From assembly GCF_014839805.1 (NCBI RefSeq), contig NC_051141.1:16066777-16130776 (forward strand): a stretch of DNA of 64,000 nt. The letters run 5' to 3'. Position numbers and translations under genes: made by a program. Source of the stretch: Manduca sexta (taxonomy: Eukaryota > Arthropoda > Insecta > Lepidoptera > Sphingidae). Positions 31,992 to 43,105 of the stretch are shown here, one piece after another. Every line of letters starts with the position of its first letter. The first letter of the stretch is position 1. The notes beneath the pieces were generated by a model, which saw only the letters and a list, made by a program, of their open reading frames with translations, was not told where the DNA came from and made no database searches.

Positions 31992-32402
31992 CGTAGCCTA
32001 TGGCCGTTCCAAGGCTTCCTAAGACCTCCATACCAGATTTCATGGAAATCCGTCGGGTAGATTTTGAGTTTATCGCGTTCAGACTGGGACTTTGTTTAAA
32101 AATATTTATTTTAGATCTTTTTAAGAGGAACAATTCTGTCATATATAATTGTTCCGTAACTTTAACCGTTTACGTAGTGTAGATAACAGAAGCTCTCAAA
32201 ACAAATAAATTGACCCCGTTTTCGCCATATTTCTCGAGATGCTCCGCTCCTATTGATATGAACGTGATTTTATGTAGCTCTTTAGCCTTCCGCGATAAAT
32301 GGGCTATTCAATAGTTAAAAGATTTTCAATTCGAACCAGTAGTTCCTGAGATTATTACGTTCAAATAAACCAAACTGTTTTGCTTTATATAACAGCACAG
32401 AT
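31992..32402 (+). mobile_element. RTE-type repeat tail, long copy
   Basis: Shares with 59725-60200 the order 'ccatac.agatttcat.gaaatcc', 'gggtagattttgag', 'gggactttgttt', 'tttagatctttttaagag', 'ccttccgcgataaatgggct' and 'ccagtagttcctgag'. It lacks the 5' 'actagcttttgctcgcg' start. Confidence 0.65.
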
Positions 32403-33572
32403 TATCTCCCACTTATTTTTAGATACTTAATTTAAGTACACATTACAGTGTCATTAATTTCTAGGATATTTTAATGATACAGTGAAAAAGTGTTGCTGCG
32501 GCTGTGTCGGTTAATAAAAATTGGACATCTCTTAATTTAATGTATCATTGATTGACTTAAAATAAATAATTATAACAAATATTACTATCCAAAAATAACA
32601 TTACTTGTGAATTATTATTAACATTTTCTCTCATAAAATTTATTCAAATTGCGATGAAAATCCTTTGAAAATACAATGTATGTATCTTCCATACAATAAA
32701 TTTCAACGCGCTGTAGAAGCTTCGTTAGTACTTCGTTCTTGATTGTTTGAAAACTTCAAACTATTATTTCAGCATTGTTTTCATGAAATACTAAAGCTAG
32801 CAAATGCTAGTTAATATTATGAAATATATATAAGACATTTAACACATTTAGACTTATTAATATATAATTATTCTTTGCAGTCTACTTAATTCTTCATAAT
32901 CATAAAATTGCACCTGAAACACTAACGCATATCTGTTATAAAAATATAGAAACAGGTTTACATGTACCTATATTTGGATAGGCTGGAAAATTCTAGAATC
33001 GTGAGGAAAGATTGAACAATTCAGGCGTTTATTTTGAAAATAGATGCGTGCTCGTTATTATGCCTACTTGGGTGGTTGGGCCAGGGGAGATATAGCGCAT
33101 AAATTTAATTATAAGCCGTCATTTTACATCCACGTTTTACGGGTAGGCGTTAAACAAGTGTGTTTATCGACATGCAGAAACATCTAATTATTGTGATGTC
33201 GATATTTTTAAGACAGCTGCTCTGTTACAAATATGGTGGTGTAGAATTTGTTTCGCAGCTCTATGATCATAGTGTGTTTAACCAAATGTCTATTCACATT
33301 TTAAATAATTCATAATTAATTATGAAACATTGTATAATACTCGGTGGAATTTAATTTACGTTCTTTCTAGAAACATACGTACGTTGGTAATCGATGTACA
33401 ACAATTTTGGAGCGTTTAGAGAGCAAAGTAAATATCAAAATAATCAGGGAAGCCAGACTTTTCTATAATATGAAATTTACAATACGTCATCGTTTTTTTG
33501 TTTTTTTTTTAATTTTTGTCATTGACTGAGTACATTAGTTTCGGGAAATAGCAAATTAAATACCACCCTGTA
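32403..33572. other. AT-rich spacer
   Basis: No gene or recognised repeat. Confidence 0.3.
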
Positions 33573-33877
33573 CCAATACGTACTAAATTTGGCTTTCCGA
33601 ACATTAACTGTGTTCAATTGAATTGGACTGCAATCCATTCAAACTGACTTTAGTATGGTCAGTATTTACAGCTTGTGCTGGTGCACCGAATGGCGCTGTT
33701 GATATAAAAACTCGAGTCAAAGTGTAAACCTGGATTTTAATAAAAAAATATTAGTCAAGAAAGAAAATTTATTTGTGGTTCAAGGTTATAACAGTGACGT
33801 TTTGGTCGCCATTTTAGTTCATATTTTGAACAAATAGTTTATATGGACGTTCGTGTCTATAGAATATACGTCAATGC
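33573..33877 (+). mobile_element. Unclassified repeat X, copy 2
   Basis: Inverted relative to 28443-28713, with about 80% or better identity over shared blocks by eye. This copy is longer in the middle: about 30 extra bases around 'ggtcgccattttagttcat'. The two copies lie 4.9 kb apart. Confidence 0.75.
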
Positions 33878-34508
33878 CATCAAGCTTTCTTTTCACTTTA
33901 CAGAATAATATAGAGCGTATGACTCAAAGACTGAGCGTTCAAAATGCCTTACACAAAAATATATCGTCGAATAACGCAATTTTAATATAGTCCAGACTAC
34001 AATACGTAAATGTATGATGACCAATAACTATTACAAAGCAATTCAATAATCATTACCCAATAGGTTACATAAAAGTCGATTACTGTCGCTTGCAACTCGG
34101 GCCGGCAATTAGTTCTGCTTGCCACAAATAATTAAATAGCGATTTATTTCACTACAGTTTGACATACTTTGTATGATTCTTTGCATATACACAACCCTAT
34201 ACTAATACATATTAACAAGTACATACGTAGTTTTGTAGTATTAGATGTATTTTAGAGCTACGCGCCTAAAGTGTAACTAGGGAACCATAAGCAAACTAAG
34301 CCAAACCATTCTTTCCTTTATCCTATTATTACGGTTTTCGCAAATACGATACAAAAAGAATATTGCAATTTTCTAAAACTATCTCACATTAAGATATTCG
34401 TTATTTGGACGCTAATCCTGTCCATATATTTGTACATACATATGTACATTTGGTCGGTATTATAAGTAACGTGACGATATATCAAAATATTTGCAATAGA
34501 GAATAAAG
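33878..34508. other. AT-rich spacer
   Basis: No gene or recognised repeat. Confidence 0.3.
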
Positions 34509-34592
34509 GCGGTTGACTATCGGTGGCACGTAGATCTGTTTCGCACCGTCGGACCCGACGATGGTCACGTGGCCCGCGCCGCTGACGTGGGC
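34509..34592 (-). CDS. Candidate exon, product unknown
   Basis: A sharply GC-rich 84-bp patch. On the minus strand it gives 28 open codons with G or C at the third position in 24 of them, unlike anything around it. The peptide includes GHVTIVGSDGAKQIYVPP, with alternating hydrophobic residues. A TGA sits directly upstream (34593-34595), so an exon would have to begin at an acceptor. TTGAG, with the AG at 34592-34593, is possible but has a weak pyrimidine tract. Downstream the frame stays open nine more codons in AT-rich sequence to a stop near 34480, and I see no strong donor. I do not recognise the protein. The alternative is a decayed exon or chance. Confidence 0.3.
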
Positions 34593-35255
34593 TCAAGGTC
34601 GCAGCGAGCTTTTCATTTCTGTATTATTGTTATTTGTCAGCAGATATTTTACGACATAAATTTAGTTTACAACAACGAATGAACTAATTTGTAATGTAAA
34701 AAAATCGGATATTAATCGTACATAATACTAATAATCTCCCTGATATAAAAGATTTGAATGGGTAAGCGATATTTTTCGAATATTTCAACGACGTTAATAT
34801 CTGAGAAAGATTTTGTGACAAAAATATAATTTATAGTAGTGCTCTACTTCTTCACTTTATGAACCTTTTCTATGTATGTCGACTCAAACGCATTAAGTAG
34901 TGTTCATTTATTCCTTAATAATTCTATCAATTTATAGTAATACCACACGTTACATGTAATAACATCATTAATGTAAATATCGAGCAAGAAAACAGACTTG
35001 TTATCACAGTAATGCTCCGTCCTTAGATAAATAACGTCTATGAATAAAGGGATAAAAGTTTAAAATCGTAGCCGTGACAATTCATTAATCCTTTAAGACG
35101 TAGGCGAAAATGATAATATATTAAGTACTAATAGATGACAATAACTAATTAATTAGGTTATAAGAATTATTCTCTTGCAAGTCAGCCGCAAAGTGGTCGA
35201 TTACACCGATGTCTATTTCTGTACTGCTCGAGAACGACGAGCGCGAATAATCCGC
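34593..35255. other. AT-rich spacer
   Basis: No gene or recognised repeat. 35190-35245 is mildly GC-richer. Confidence 0.3.
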
Positions 35256-35292
35256 TCCTTAGGTATAAGTGTACTTATCCTTAGGTATAAGT
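35256..35292. repeat. 15-bp direct repeat, 22-bp period
   Basis: TCCTTAGGTATAAGT occurs at 35256-35270 and again at 35278-35292, directly upstream of the palindrome at 35300. Confidence 0.9.
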
Positions 35293-35299
35293 ACTAGTC

Positions 35300-35347
35300 T
35301 TATTGAAGGCTAGAGTAGTAAAAGTTTACTACTCTAGCCTTCAATAA
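35300..35347. repeat. Perfect 23-bp inverted repeat with 2-nt centre
   Basis: Left arm 35300-35322 (ttattgaaggctagag..), centre AG (35323-35324), right arm 35325-35347. All 23 positions pair. The flanking bases (C and C) do not. Confidence 0.95.
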
Positions 35348-36779
35348 CAGGAATATTTATGTAACTAATAAAAATATTAGTACTTTTACATATCCTTACA
35401 TCTGATGACTAATATTTACAAACATTTATTTACAGCATTTTGAGCACTGTTTCCTATTCTGATGTCTGAAGCCTTTCAGAGTACCTGATCGGCATAGTAC
35501 TAGACTTGTTCAAGTGCAATATGAGGAATATTATAGCAAGATCTCAATAAGCCATTGGATATAAATACAGATATATATTCTTACCACTGATCTTATGAAA
35601 ATGTTATCCTAAAATAATTAATATAAAAAACATCCAATTTTATATCGCATTTTTATCGTTACTTCAATAAGACTTGTATAAATATATAGGTATATTTTCA
35701 GTGAAAATCCCCATTTAGAAAGTCTATTTTTACATTGTCAATAGACAATATAAAAATACACTAAATTTAACCAAGTCCATTTCATGAGTATTAACAGCTC
35801 AATTGAAGCTTTCTCATCTCAATTGCATTGTACTTTTGGCGGCTAATAAATCGCCCTAGATAATCGTGTAACAAAACGCGTAGTTAATTGTAACAATTAT
35901 GTTCGTTTCGATGTCCTTGTTGGTTCGCAAAACAGCTATGAGAACTTAAAAACGAGGTCACAGTAAACAGTAGGGTATGCGGATTGTGGTGCAGGTGATA
36001 GGCGATTATTTATTTTTTTATGTATAAAGGAATACCTATGTCGTCTCGTTTTCAACGACTCTTTTTGCAAATAGCTTATAATATAAAAAAAATTTTTTTC
36101 CTCTTTCTTTTGTTACGGATGTGTTGGTGGCGTTGTATTGACTGCATAACATTTAATCCATACTATGCCTCATTGTATTTTACAAATTATAATGGTGATG
36201 AGAAAAATAAATTTAAACTGAGTCTAATTGTCAATTGTAAAACCGATTTAAATTTTAGCGCCGAGCTGAATACTTATTAAACAGCATAATTAATAAATAG
36301 AAAACAAAATAATTGCGATTTGATTTCTCTATAAACCGTCGACGACCATTACATGATAAACAGCAAAAAAAAATTGTAGTTTCTCCATAACGCTTTCCTC
36401 TCTTTACTTGTACCATGACAGCGATTTAAAGACAACTCATATCCAGTACATCTTGACCCGTACAACGTATCAAGGCCTCACGGTCTGGACATGAATAAAT
36501 GCCGAATTAACAAATTTGTGCAAACTCAACATTAATGTCGTAAATTTTATACTTTTAATTATTATTTGAACAATTACAGCATCCTGTACATGACTTCATA
36601 TACATACTTCATGTATACAACTATTCATCAATAATATAAAACTTTGTTAATTACACTATACACCAATAGTTCTTAATTTCTAAAAAAGCCTACATAAAAT
36701 TATGGACACAACATTTAGTTAGTAGCAAATACCACGTAAATCACACGTCAGCTTGACGTTCATCTAAATAAATATAATC
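35348..36779. other. AT-rich stretch, no recognised gene
   Basis: The 86-codon plus frame at 36020-36280 is rich in Phe, Lys and Asn codons typical of AT-rich non-coding DNA. Confidence 0.3.
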
Positions 36780-37029
36780 ATATCAGCCCTATATTATATA
36801 CTGTCCCACTGCTGGGCACGGACCTTCTCTACTAGACAGAGGGATTAGGCCTTCGTCCACCAAGCTCGTCTAGTTCGGATTGGTAGACTTCACATAAAAT
36901 TCCTATACAGAACTTCTCAGGCACGCAGGTTTTCTCACGATGTTTTCCTTCACCGTTAAAGCAAGCGATAATTCACAAAGAATACACACATCATTTTAGA
37001 AAACATTCGTCTCGGCAGACGTTCATCTG
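36780..37029 (-). mobile_element. SINE family A, head partly lost
   Basis: On the minus strand: partial head 'acgtctgccgagacgaatgt', a jump to 'gtgtgtattctttgtgaatt', 'gcttgctttaacggtgaagg', 'agttctgtataggaatttta', 'ggacgaaggcctaatccctc' and 'gcagtgggacagtatataat'. The B-box region is deleted. It forms an inverted pair with 37261-37503. Confidence 0.85.
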
Positions 37030-37260
37030 TGAACACTGAATATCCTTAAGGTCGAAAATTTAATGCAAGACAATAAAACATACTAAAAACTAACAAGATG
37101 TATGAATTGAGCAATGGACGCTAATGAATCAATGTGACTTGTGACCAAAAATTACCTTCACTTAGGGATATGTTTCTGACATTTTTTTTTTAATCAAATG
37201 TGTATTCAGTAACGGCAGTAGATAAAGCTTATTTTATTTTGGTAATAAAAAAGAATTTCA

Positions 37261-37503
37261 CAGGTTCAAAACCCAAGGGCACACACGTCTGATTTCAAAA
37301 AAATATGTGTGTATTCTTTGAAGTTATCGCTTGCTTTAACGGTGAAGAGAAATATCTTGAGAAATCCTACATACCTAAGAAATTCCCTATAAGAATTTTG
37401 AGGGTGTGTGAAGTTTGCCAGCGTGGTGGACTAAGGCCTAATTCCTCTCAGCAGTAAAGAGCCGTGCCCAGCAGTGGGATAGTATATAATACAGGGCTGC
37501 TAT
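37261..37503 (+). mobile_element. SINE family A, B box to 3' end
   Basis: Starts at the B-box-like 'caggttcaaaacccaagggc', then 'acacacgtctgatttc', 'cgcttgctttaacggtgaag', 'attttgagggtgtgtgaagt', 'ccagcgtggtggactaaggc', 'agtgggatagtatataatac' and 'agggctgctatattattata'. The A-box head is missing. Confidence 0.87.
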
Positions 37504-37793
37504 ATTATTATATATATAACCATAGTTCAATCATTTTACAAATTATAGGTTGTTACCCATGCAGTATCTAAATGTGCAATTTGTAGTTTACGTGAAATTA
37601 CGAACGTTAACCATTACCGATTCGGCGCAATCTACGCTCAATCATTATTCCTTTTTGTGCAACTGAATGAAGAAGCCTCAATTAAATGCCATTAGCAGTA
37701 ACCACCCTTTGACCGTAAAACAGGACATTAAAACTCAAGCTACGAAGAGGATTTATATAAAAAATATTCCATATTAGATACCTTAATGATTTC

Positions 37794-37910
37794 TTATGTT
37801 AACGCGAACGTTAGAAATTGAAATAAAACTATTTACGGATTTTATTCCGGTTATTTATATTAATATTTTCTCTCGACGTTTCGAAGACTTTGGATTTATG
37901 GTCACGGGAC
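37794..37910 (-). mobile_element. Dispersed repeat, 'cttcgaaacgtc' family, copy 2
   Basis: Minus-strand copy with 'aagtcttcgaaacgtcgaga', 'aaccggaataaaatccgtaa', 'atagttttatttcaatttct' and 'aacgttcgcgttaacataag'. It matches 15622-15745 block for block. The overlapping 85- and 77-codon frames are incidental. Confidence 0.65.
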
Positions 37911-39684
37911 GGACGTTCCATACCTGCAATCTGCATAAAAACTATTTTATTATTATTCTTAGTAAAAATACTTTGTTTAGAATAAAGTTGCTTAAATCTG
38001 ATGATAGTTTTAAACTTTTTATTCCAGTTACAAAGCATCAGATGACCTGGTAACGGTTGCAAGAACTTGTTAGTTAGAGACCGTTTTTTACAGGTTGGTT
38101 TGGATATCTTAGGAGAAGGTTTATGTTGAACACTGGACCTCCAAAGGCTCGATGTTGATTCCTTTTTAGCCCCTGACTACCATTTATCCCATTCTTACAG
38201 ACTCGTTTCTTTAAACCAGATGACTCACAACATCATAATGGCTAGTAATATATGTCGTGAGCTAAAACACGTGTAGATGATGTAAGTATTGTCTGCGTTT
38301 GCCATCTGACACATTTATTCCAGATAATTTGAGAGTCGGTACCTCTGTTGGTCCTATTTATGACGTCAGCTCTATCGACCATATAACTTGAATTATTTTT
38401 TTTATTTATTTATTTATTCAGATATCAGAATAAAAAATATTCACTGCTAGGAAAATAAATTGAAAATGTTTAAATAAATATGTAGCAAAATAGGTTAGAA
38501 ATAAAAACATAAGCCTTAAATATCCTAAATTGTTATACAGTAACTATGTGTTATACAGTGCGGTTGATTCGAACTCCTAATAAATAAATATATTTTTATC
38601 AAAAATGCCGGTCGCGTAAACTTAACTGTCGTCGTCGTATTTTAGTATTTTATGGATTTTTCATGATTTCTTCGTTATTCTACACTTAGGGCGGTATTGA
38701 GATACAATTCAATACCAGTGTAAAGTACAATATCAGCTGGAACGCTGTCAAGTAATTACAGATGTTATCTTAAAATCATAAATATTCAATATACAGATAT
38801 TACCAACATTTTATATATCACCCAAATTTGACGGCTAATTTCATTTTATTAAACGGCACCAATTTAGCACACACCGGACTCTTAAATAAGAACTTAAGTT
38901 TTGCTTGTTAAGATGCTTCTCAAATGTGAGATCGGTTCATTTATGCGGCCCCTATTTCGTTCTAGGCCTCTCTCAGTGTTGCAAAAAAAATGAGCATATC
39001 TTTCATGAAGCGAATGCGGGGAAAAATTATAGAGGATGCGACATTGCGAACTCAATACTTCATACTTGCACTAGGTCAACTATGTGTTAATTAACTGGAT
39101 GCAAGCAGCGAGCAGGCAACTTTATTTTACAAAGGATTGAGTGTTACAATTCCTACTAATTTAGGGAAGGTTTTAATGTACTAGTTTTTGCCAGTTTGTA
39201 AATACGTTTATTAGATATGAGATTTAGGTAACGGTATGCGTTTGTGAAAATTCCAACGTCACGTAAAGCTGGTATTGGAGTGCCGTTTGGAATTCGCAAT
39301 GCAAGTTTATTTTTCTACAGTATGTAGTGATAAATATTTTAATACCAAATGAATTTCTACAATACGGTCTATGTTTTAAATAGCAATATTCGTAATTAGA
39401 CATTCGTGATTGTTTCTGGATTAAAAATTATGGAACTTCAATATTAAAATCTTTTTCTTCATATAACACCGAATACGTGATCTCTATTACAAGCCTCATT
39501 TTAGTCTTAATTAGACGTTATTATCTAATCCAATATCAATTAGATATTAGATGATATTACCGATATCGAATTAATATATTGTTCTGTCACAACCGTGCAA
39601 ATTGTAATTATCGAACAGGCTATTTATAGACAATGATAATGTGACCGCCGTTGTGAAACGTACATCATATTATCCGTGGAGTAA
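37911..39684. other. AT-rich stretch, no recognised gene
   Basis: Includes a (TTTA)n run at 38400-38420. The 61-codon frame at 38905-39090 has no domain. Confidence 0.3.
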
Positions 39685-39895
39685 GATACTAGCTTTTGCT
39701 AACGGCTCGCGTGAAATTTTTCTAGGATAAAGTTTTCCGGGATAAAAGTCCCTTTATGTATTTTCCGGGGATAGGAAGCAACCTGTATCCTGTCTAGGGT
39801 CTGAAATGATCTCCAAAGCAAACTTAATCAAACTCCGTCGGGCACTTTGTGAGTTTATTGCGTTCATCTTTGTTTCATAGGATATTTTTTGAGAA
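39685..39895 (+). mobile_element. RTE-type repeat, 5' part
   Basis: 'atactagcttttgctaacgg', 'ctcgcgtgaaatttttctag', 'ttccgggataaaagtccctt', 'gtatcctgtctagggtctga' and 'gtttattgcgttcatctttg'. The 'ctagcttttgc..cgcgtgaa' start equals that of 42504, 52050, 59725 and 62268. Confidence 0.7.
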
Positions 39896-40098
39896 TAATT
39901 GTCACCCACCGTAGGAAGAAACAGTTATAAAAATCAAAAATATCCTTAATACTTATGGTAAAAAAACTGTAATCGTCACGAACCTCACTCGGAAGATGTC
40001 AACGCTGTGAAGAAGCGGAACAAGAAATTCCCACAACACGTACTGTATATAATGCTTGTAGATTTTGAAATAATTCTACGTGATGCGTGCTAGTTTAA

Positions 40099-40597
40099 GA
40101 ATCGGACAAGTGCGAGTTGAACTCGCGCACCGAGGGTTCCTTACCTACTTAAGGTAGCTATACAAGTTCAAACTTGACAAACTTAAGTTTCCCGTTCAAT
40201 GCCTAGGCACGATTATTGTATTCTGGCAATAATAAGTTTGTAATAATTACTTAGCTTTGTTTTGTTATTAAATTACATATTTTCCGTTTTTATATTTTTC
40301 CTTTCATTATCTTTAAGACATTGTTTCTTGCCAATTTTCATGATTCTAAATCAACGGGAAGTTACCTATAGGTTTTGATTCATTTGTGAAATCGCAAAAT
40401 ATGCGACATCAACAGTCAAATCTGTTGATCTTAATGACTTACAAGTTTGATTTTTCTGGCCGCAAGGGACTGTAGACCCGAATATGTGATATAAGTCAGC
40501 TAGATACCTTTACGGGATGCTTTAAAAATGGATTTGGACTGGCAGAAAACGAATGGATTTTATAAAGGTTGCTTTTGAAGTGCGGAACCCTAAAAAT
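40099..40597 (+). mobile_element. Non-autonomous element, 'ggacaagtgcgagttgaact' to 'gcggaaccctaaaaa'
   Basis: The start 'aatcggacaagtgcgagttg', 'aactcgcgcaccgagggttc' and the end 'gaagtgcggaaccctaaaaa' are a pair I know from many lepidopteran genomes. The start holds a box-like GCGAGTTGAACTCGCGC palindrome. Inside are 'cttgacaaacttaagtttc' and 'ctggccgcaagggactgtag'. This 499-bp copy seems complete, though the usual multiple 'acagacggac' stretch before the end is absent. A 3' fragment lies at 46440-46561. Confidence 0.65.
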
Positions 40598-42503
40598 GGC
40601 TTTAATCTGTATTAATGGCAACTCTAATAACTCGAATCATGAGAAGTACTAAGATAACTAATAGTTGTACTAAAATATCGCTACACACAGAGAATATCAG
40701 TAAAACGGTAATGCACCAACGATTGGCAAACCAATACATGCGGGAGAACTATCAGGAGTTAATTAATTCCGAGATGTGCTTCTTGGAATCCAATGGAAGT
40801 GTAAAGGGGATGATCCATAAGCAAAAATAGTAACTTCATTTCATAGCGACTTTCGTTTAAGACTTACAAAGTAATTGTAAATGTTTGCACTCATAGATTC
40901 ATTAAATCATTACGTATTATTATAGGTTATAAGAATGTAAAAAAAGAAATACACATTAAATTAGTACGAAAATAAAAATGGTAAAGCAGTAGGTTTGATT
41001 AAGGAAGAAAGAATATGAAATAATCACATAATTAACATTAAATTGAAAGAAACGTGAATTTCAAATTTCTGTATCACATTGACGTAATTTATCCAAATCG
41101 CATAAGTAACTCCATGAGCACACATTTTATTTTAATTTTATGAAAAAGTATGATGAGGGAACATTCTAAAAACAAGATTTAGCTAATATAAAGGATCCTT
41201 TAAATAGAGACTGTATCTTACTCCATCGACTGAAATCCTGAAGCGAGACAGGGAATTACGGATATTAGAAATCCACGAGCGACGTTAATTAGTTTAATTA
41301 CTTGTATACGGGATGATAGTACATTTAATGTGAGGAACAATTATTTTTATAAAGCAAATTAAAAGATTGAAATTAGAACTAATTCGCGTGATGTGTGAAA
41401 TACTATAAAAAAAGTATTAAATTACTATAAAAGTATTAGATACAATCCCCCGTTATGTGCTCCGAGTGCATCTTCTAATTATAGACTAAATTCTTACATG
41501 GTGCGATCAATTACAATGATATTTGTAAAGTATACTCACTGGACCCTTATTGTGTAAGCGTGTCGTATATCAGAAAGCAACTTAGTCAATAATTTTTTTT
41601 CAAACTTGATTTACATTTTTCCTCTGTAGAATTGTATTGCATGCCAGGACGTAATTATTATTGCGTACTTGGTGTTAGTCTAAAGTGCTCTGAAAACTCT
41701 GTTTCTAAATAGATAACTAACCGTGATGACCTTATAATTACTATGTAAACTGTAATCTACTACTTTTTATACTTATACCACTGATTGTCCTTGTAATTAA
41801 ATAAATAAAATATAAGTTTATATGTGCATATATAACACAATAACAGTTCGATAACAAGGACTACTGCAGTGTTTTATAAACAGATTATATAACTGTGTGT
41901 TCCTAAAGGTTGCAAAGAAAAATATATCAAAGTTTTCATATATAATGTTGGGCAATAGCATGATTCGTGACAAGGGTGCAAACTTGAGCACATTAATTGC
42001 CCGTAGTGTTGAGAGGTGAAGAGCGGCGTGCGGCGCCGAGCGCTGTTTTTATGAATGAATGGTAAATCATGTTTTTTATTTATTTCCCTATTCATAATGA
42101 AAAGGCTAGTTTTCGGTTATATTTTTTTAATTGAGTATTCGTTTTAAAAAGTAAATGAAACTCCTGACCTATACTTAGTCTATTCAGGTACATTTGTGGA
42201 AATAAATTATTTAAGCAAGCATTTCAATTTTTTTCTGTAAACTTAATTACCTAGTCTTGTTTATCGAATTAAAAAATCCATTTAAATCACTATGAGACGT
42301 TCTTCGGATATCATTTTAAATCCCATTGAAGGAAAAAATAATAGCTTGTTACCACATAAAGATAGCACCCTATATATCGCATACCGCTCACAAATACCAC
42401 CTTCTATATGTACTATAGTGCAACTGTCTAAGTGTGTAATAACATACCTACTTAAAGGAGGAATAAATGACGTTTATAGCATCGAGAATGCGCCATATAT
42501 ATA
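40598..42503. other. AT-rich stretch, no recognised gene
   Basis: Frames at 40615-40830 (71 codons) and 41874-42095 (73 codons, minus) show no domain. A small GC patch at 42000-42050 contains 'gtgcggcgccgagcgc'. Confidence 0.3.
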
Positions 42504-43105
42504 AGTAGCTTTTGCTCGCGGCTTCGCCCGCGTGAAGGAGTTTTCCGGGATAAAAGTCCACTGTATGATAAAAGTCTTGCTACATATTTTCCCGGTACTG
42601 ATAGGTCCAAACTAATTTTATCCCTATGGGGGTTGAATTTATCAAAGTCCTATTTAGGCGAATGTCTTCATCGTAGTAGCTCCAATGTTTAATTTCAGTT
42701 TAATCAGTCGAAAATCTAAGAAGATTTATACAAACTTTCATTCCCTATTTTATCCCCTTAGGGGTGGAATTTATTAAAATCCTTTCTTAGGGGATGCCTA
42801 CGTCATAACATCTACCTGTATGCCAAATTTCAGCCCGATCCGTCCAGTGGTTTAGGCTGTGCGTTGATAGATCACTATGTCAGTCAGTCACCTTTGAGTT
42901 ATATATATTTAGATGATACTCATTATAAATCCCGTATATTCCCATATGAGTGAACTACCGGGGTAAAAAGTAGTCTGTGAGTTAATTTGGGACATAAACA
43001 ATTCGTGTGCCAAGTTTCGTTCAAATTCGTTCAGTTGTTACTGCATTTACTTATAACAAACATCCAAACATTCAAACAAATTTACGAAATTTCATACTAA
43101 TAACA
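42504..43105 (+). mobile_element. RTE-type repeats, two tails in series
   Basis: The first unit, 42504-42913, starts 'agtagcttttgctcgcggct', 'tcgcccgcgtgaaggagttt' and ends 'gtcagtcacctttgagttat' plus a TA-rich tail. The second, 42914-43105, lacks the start and ends 'cattcaaacaaatttacgaa'. Within the first, 'atcccctatgggggttgaattt' style blocks occur twice (42620-42640, 42752-42775: 'taggggtggaatttattaaa'). Confidence 0.7.

Noticed and set aside
36780..37503. CRISPR-like or regulatory inverted array
   Set aside because: Only two copies, in opposite orientation, and both are recognisable SINE copies. The genome is eukaryotic.
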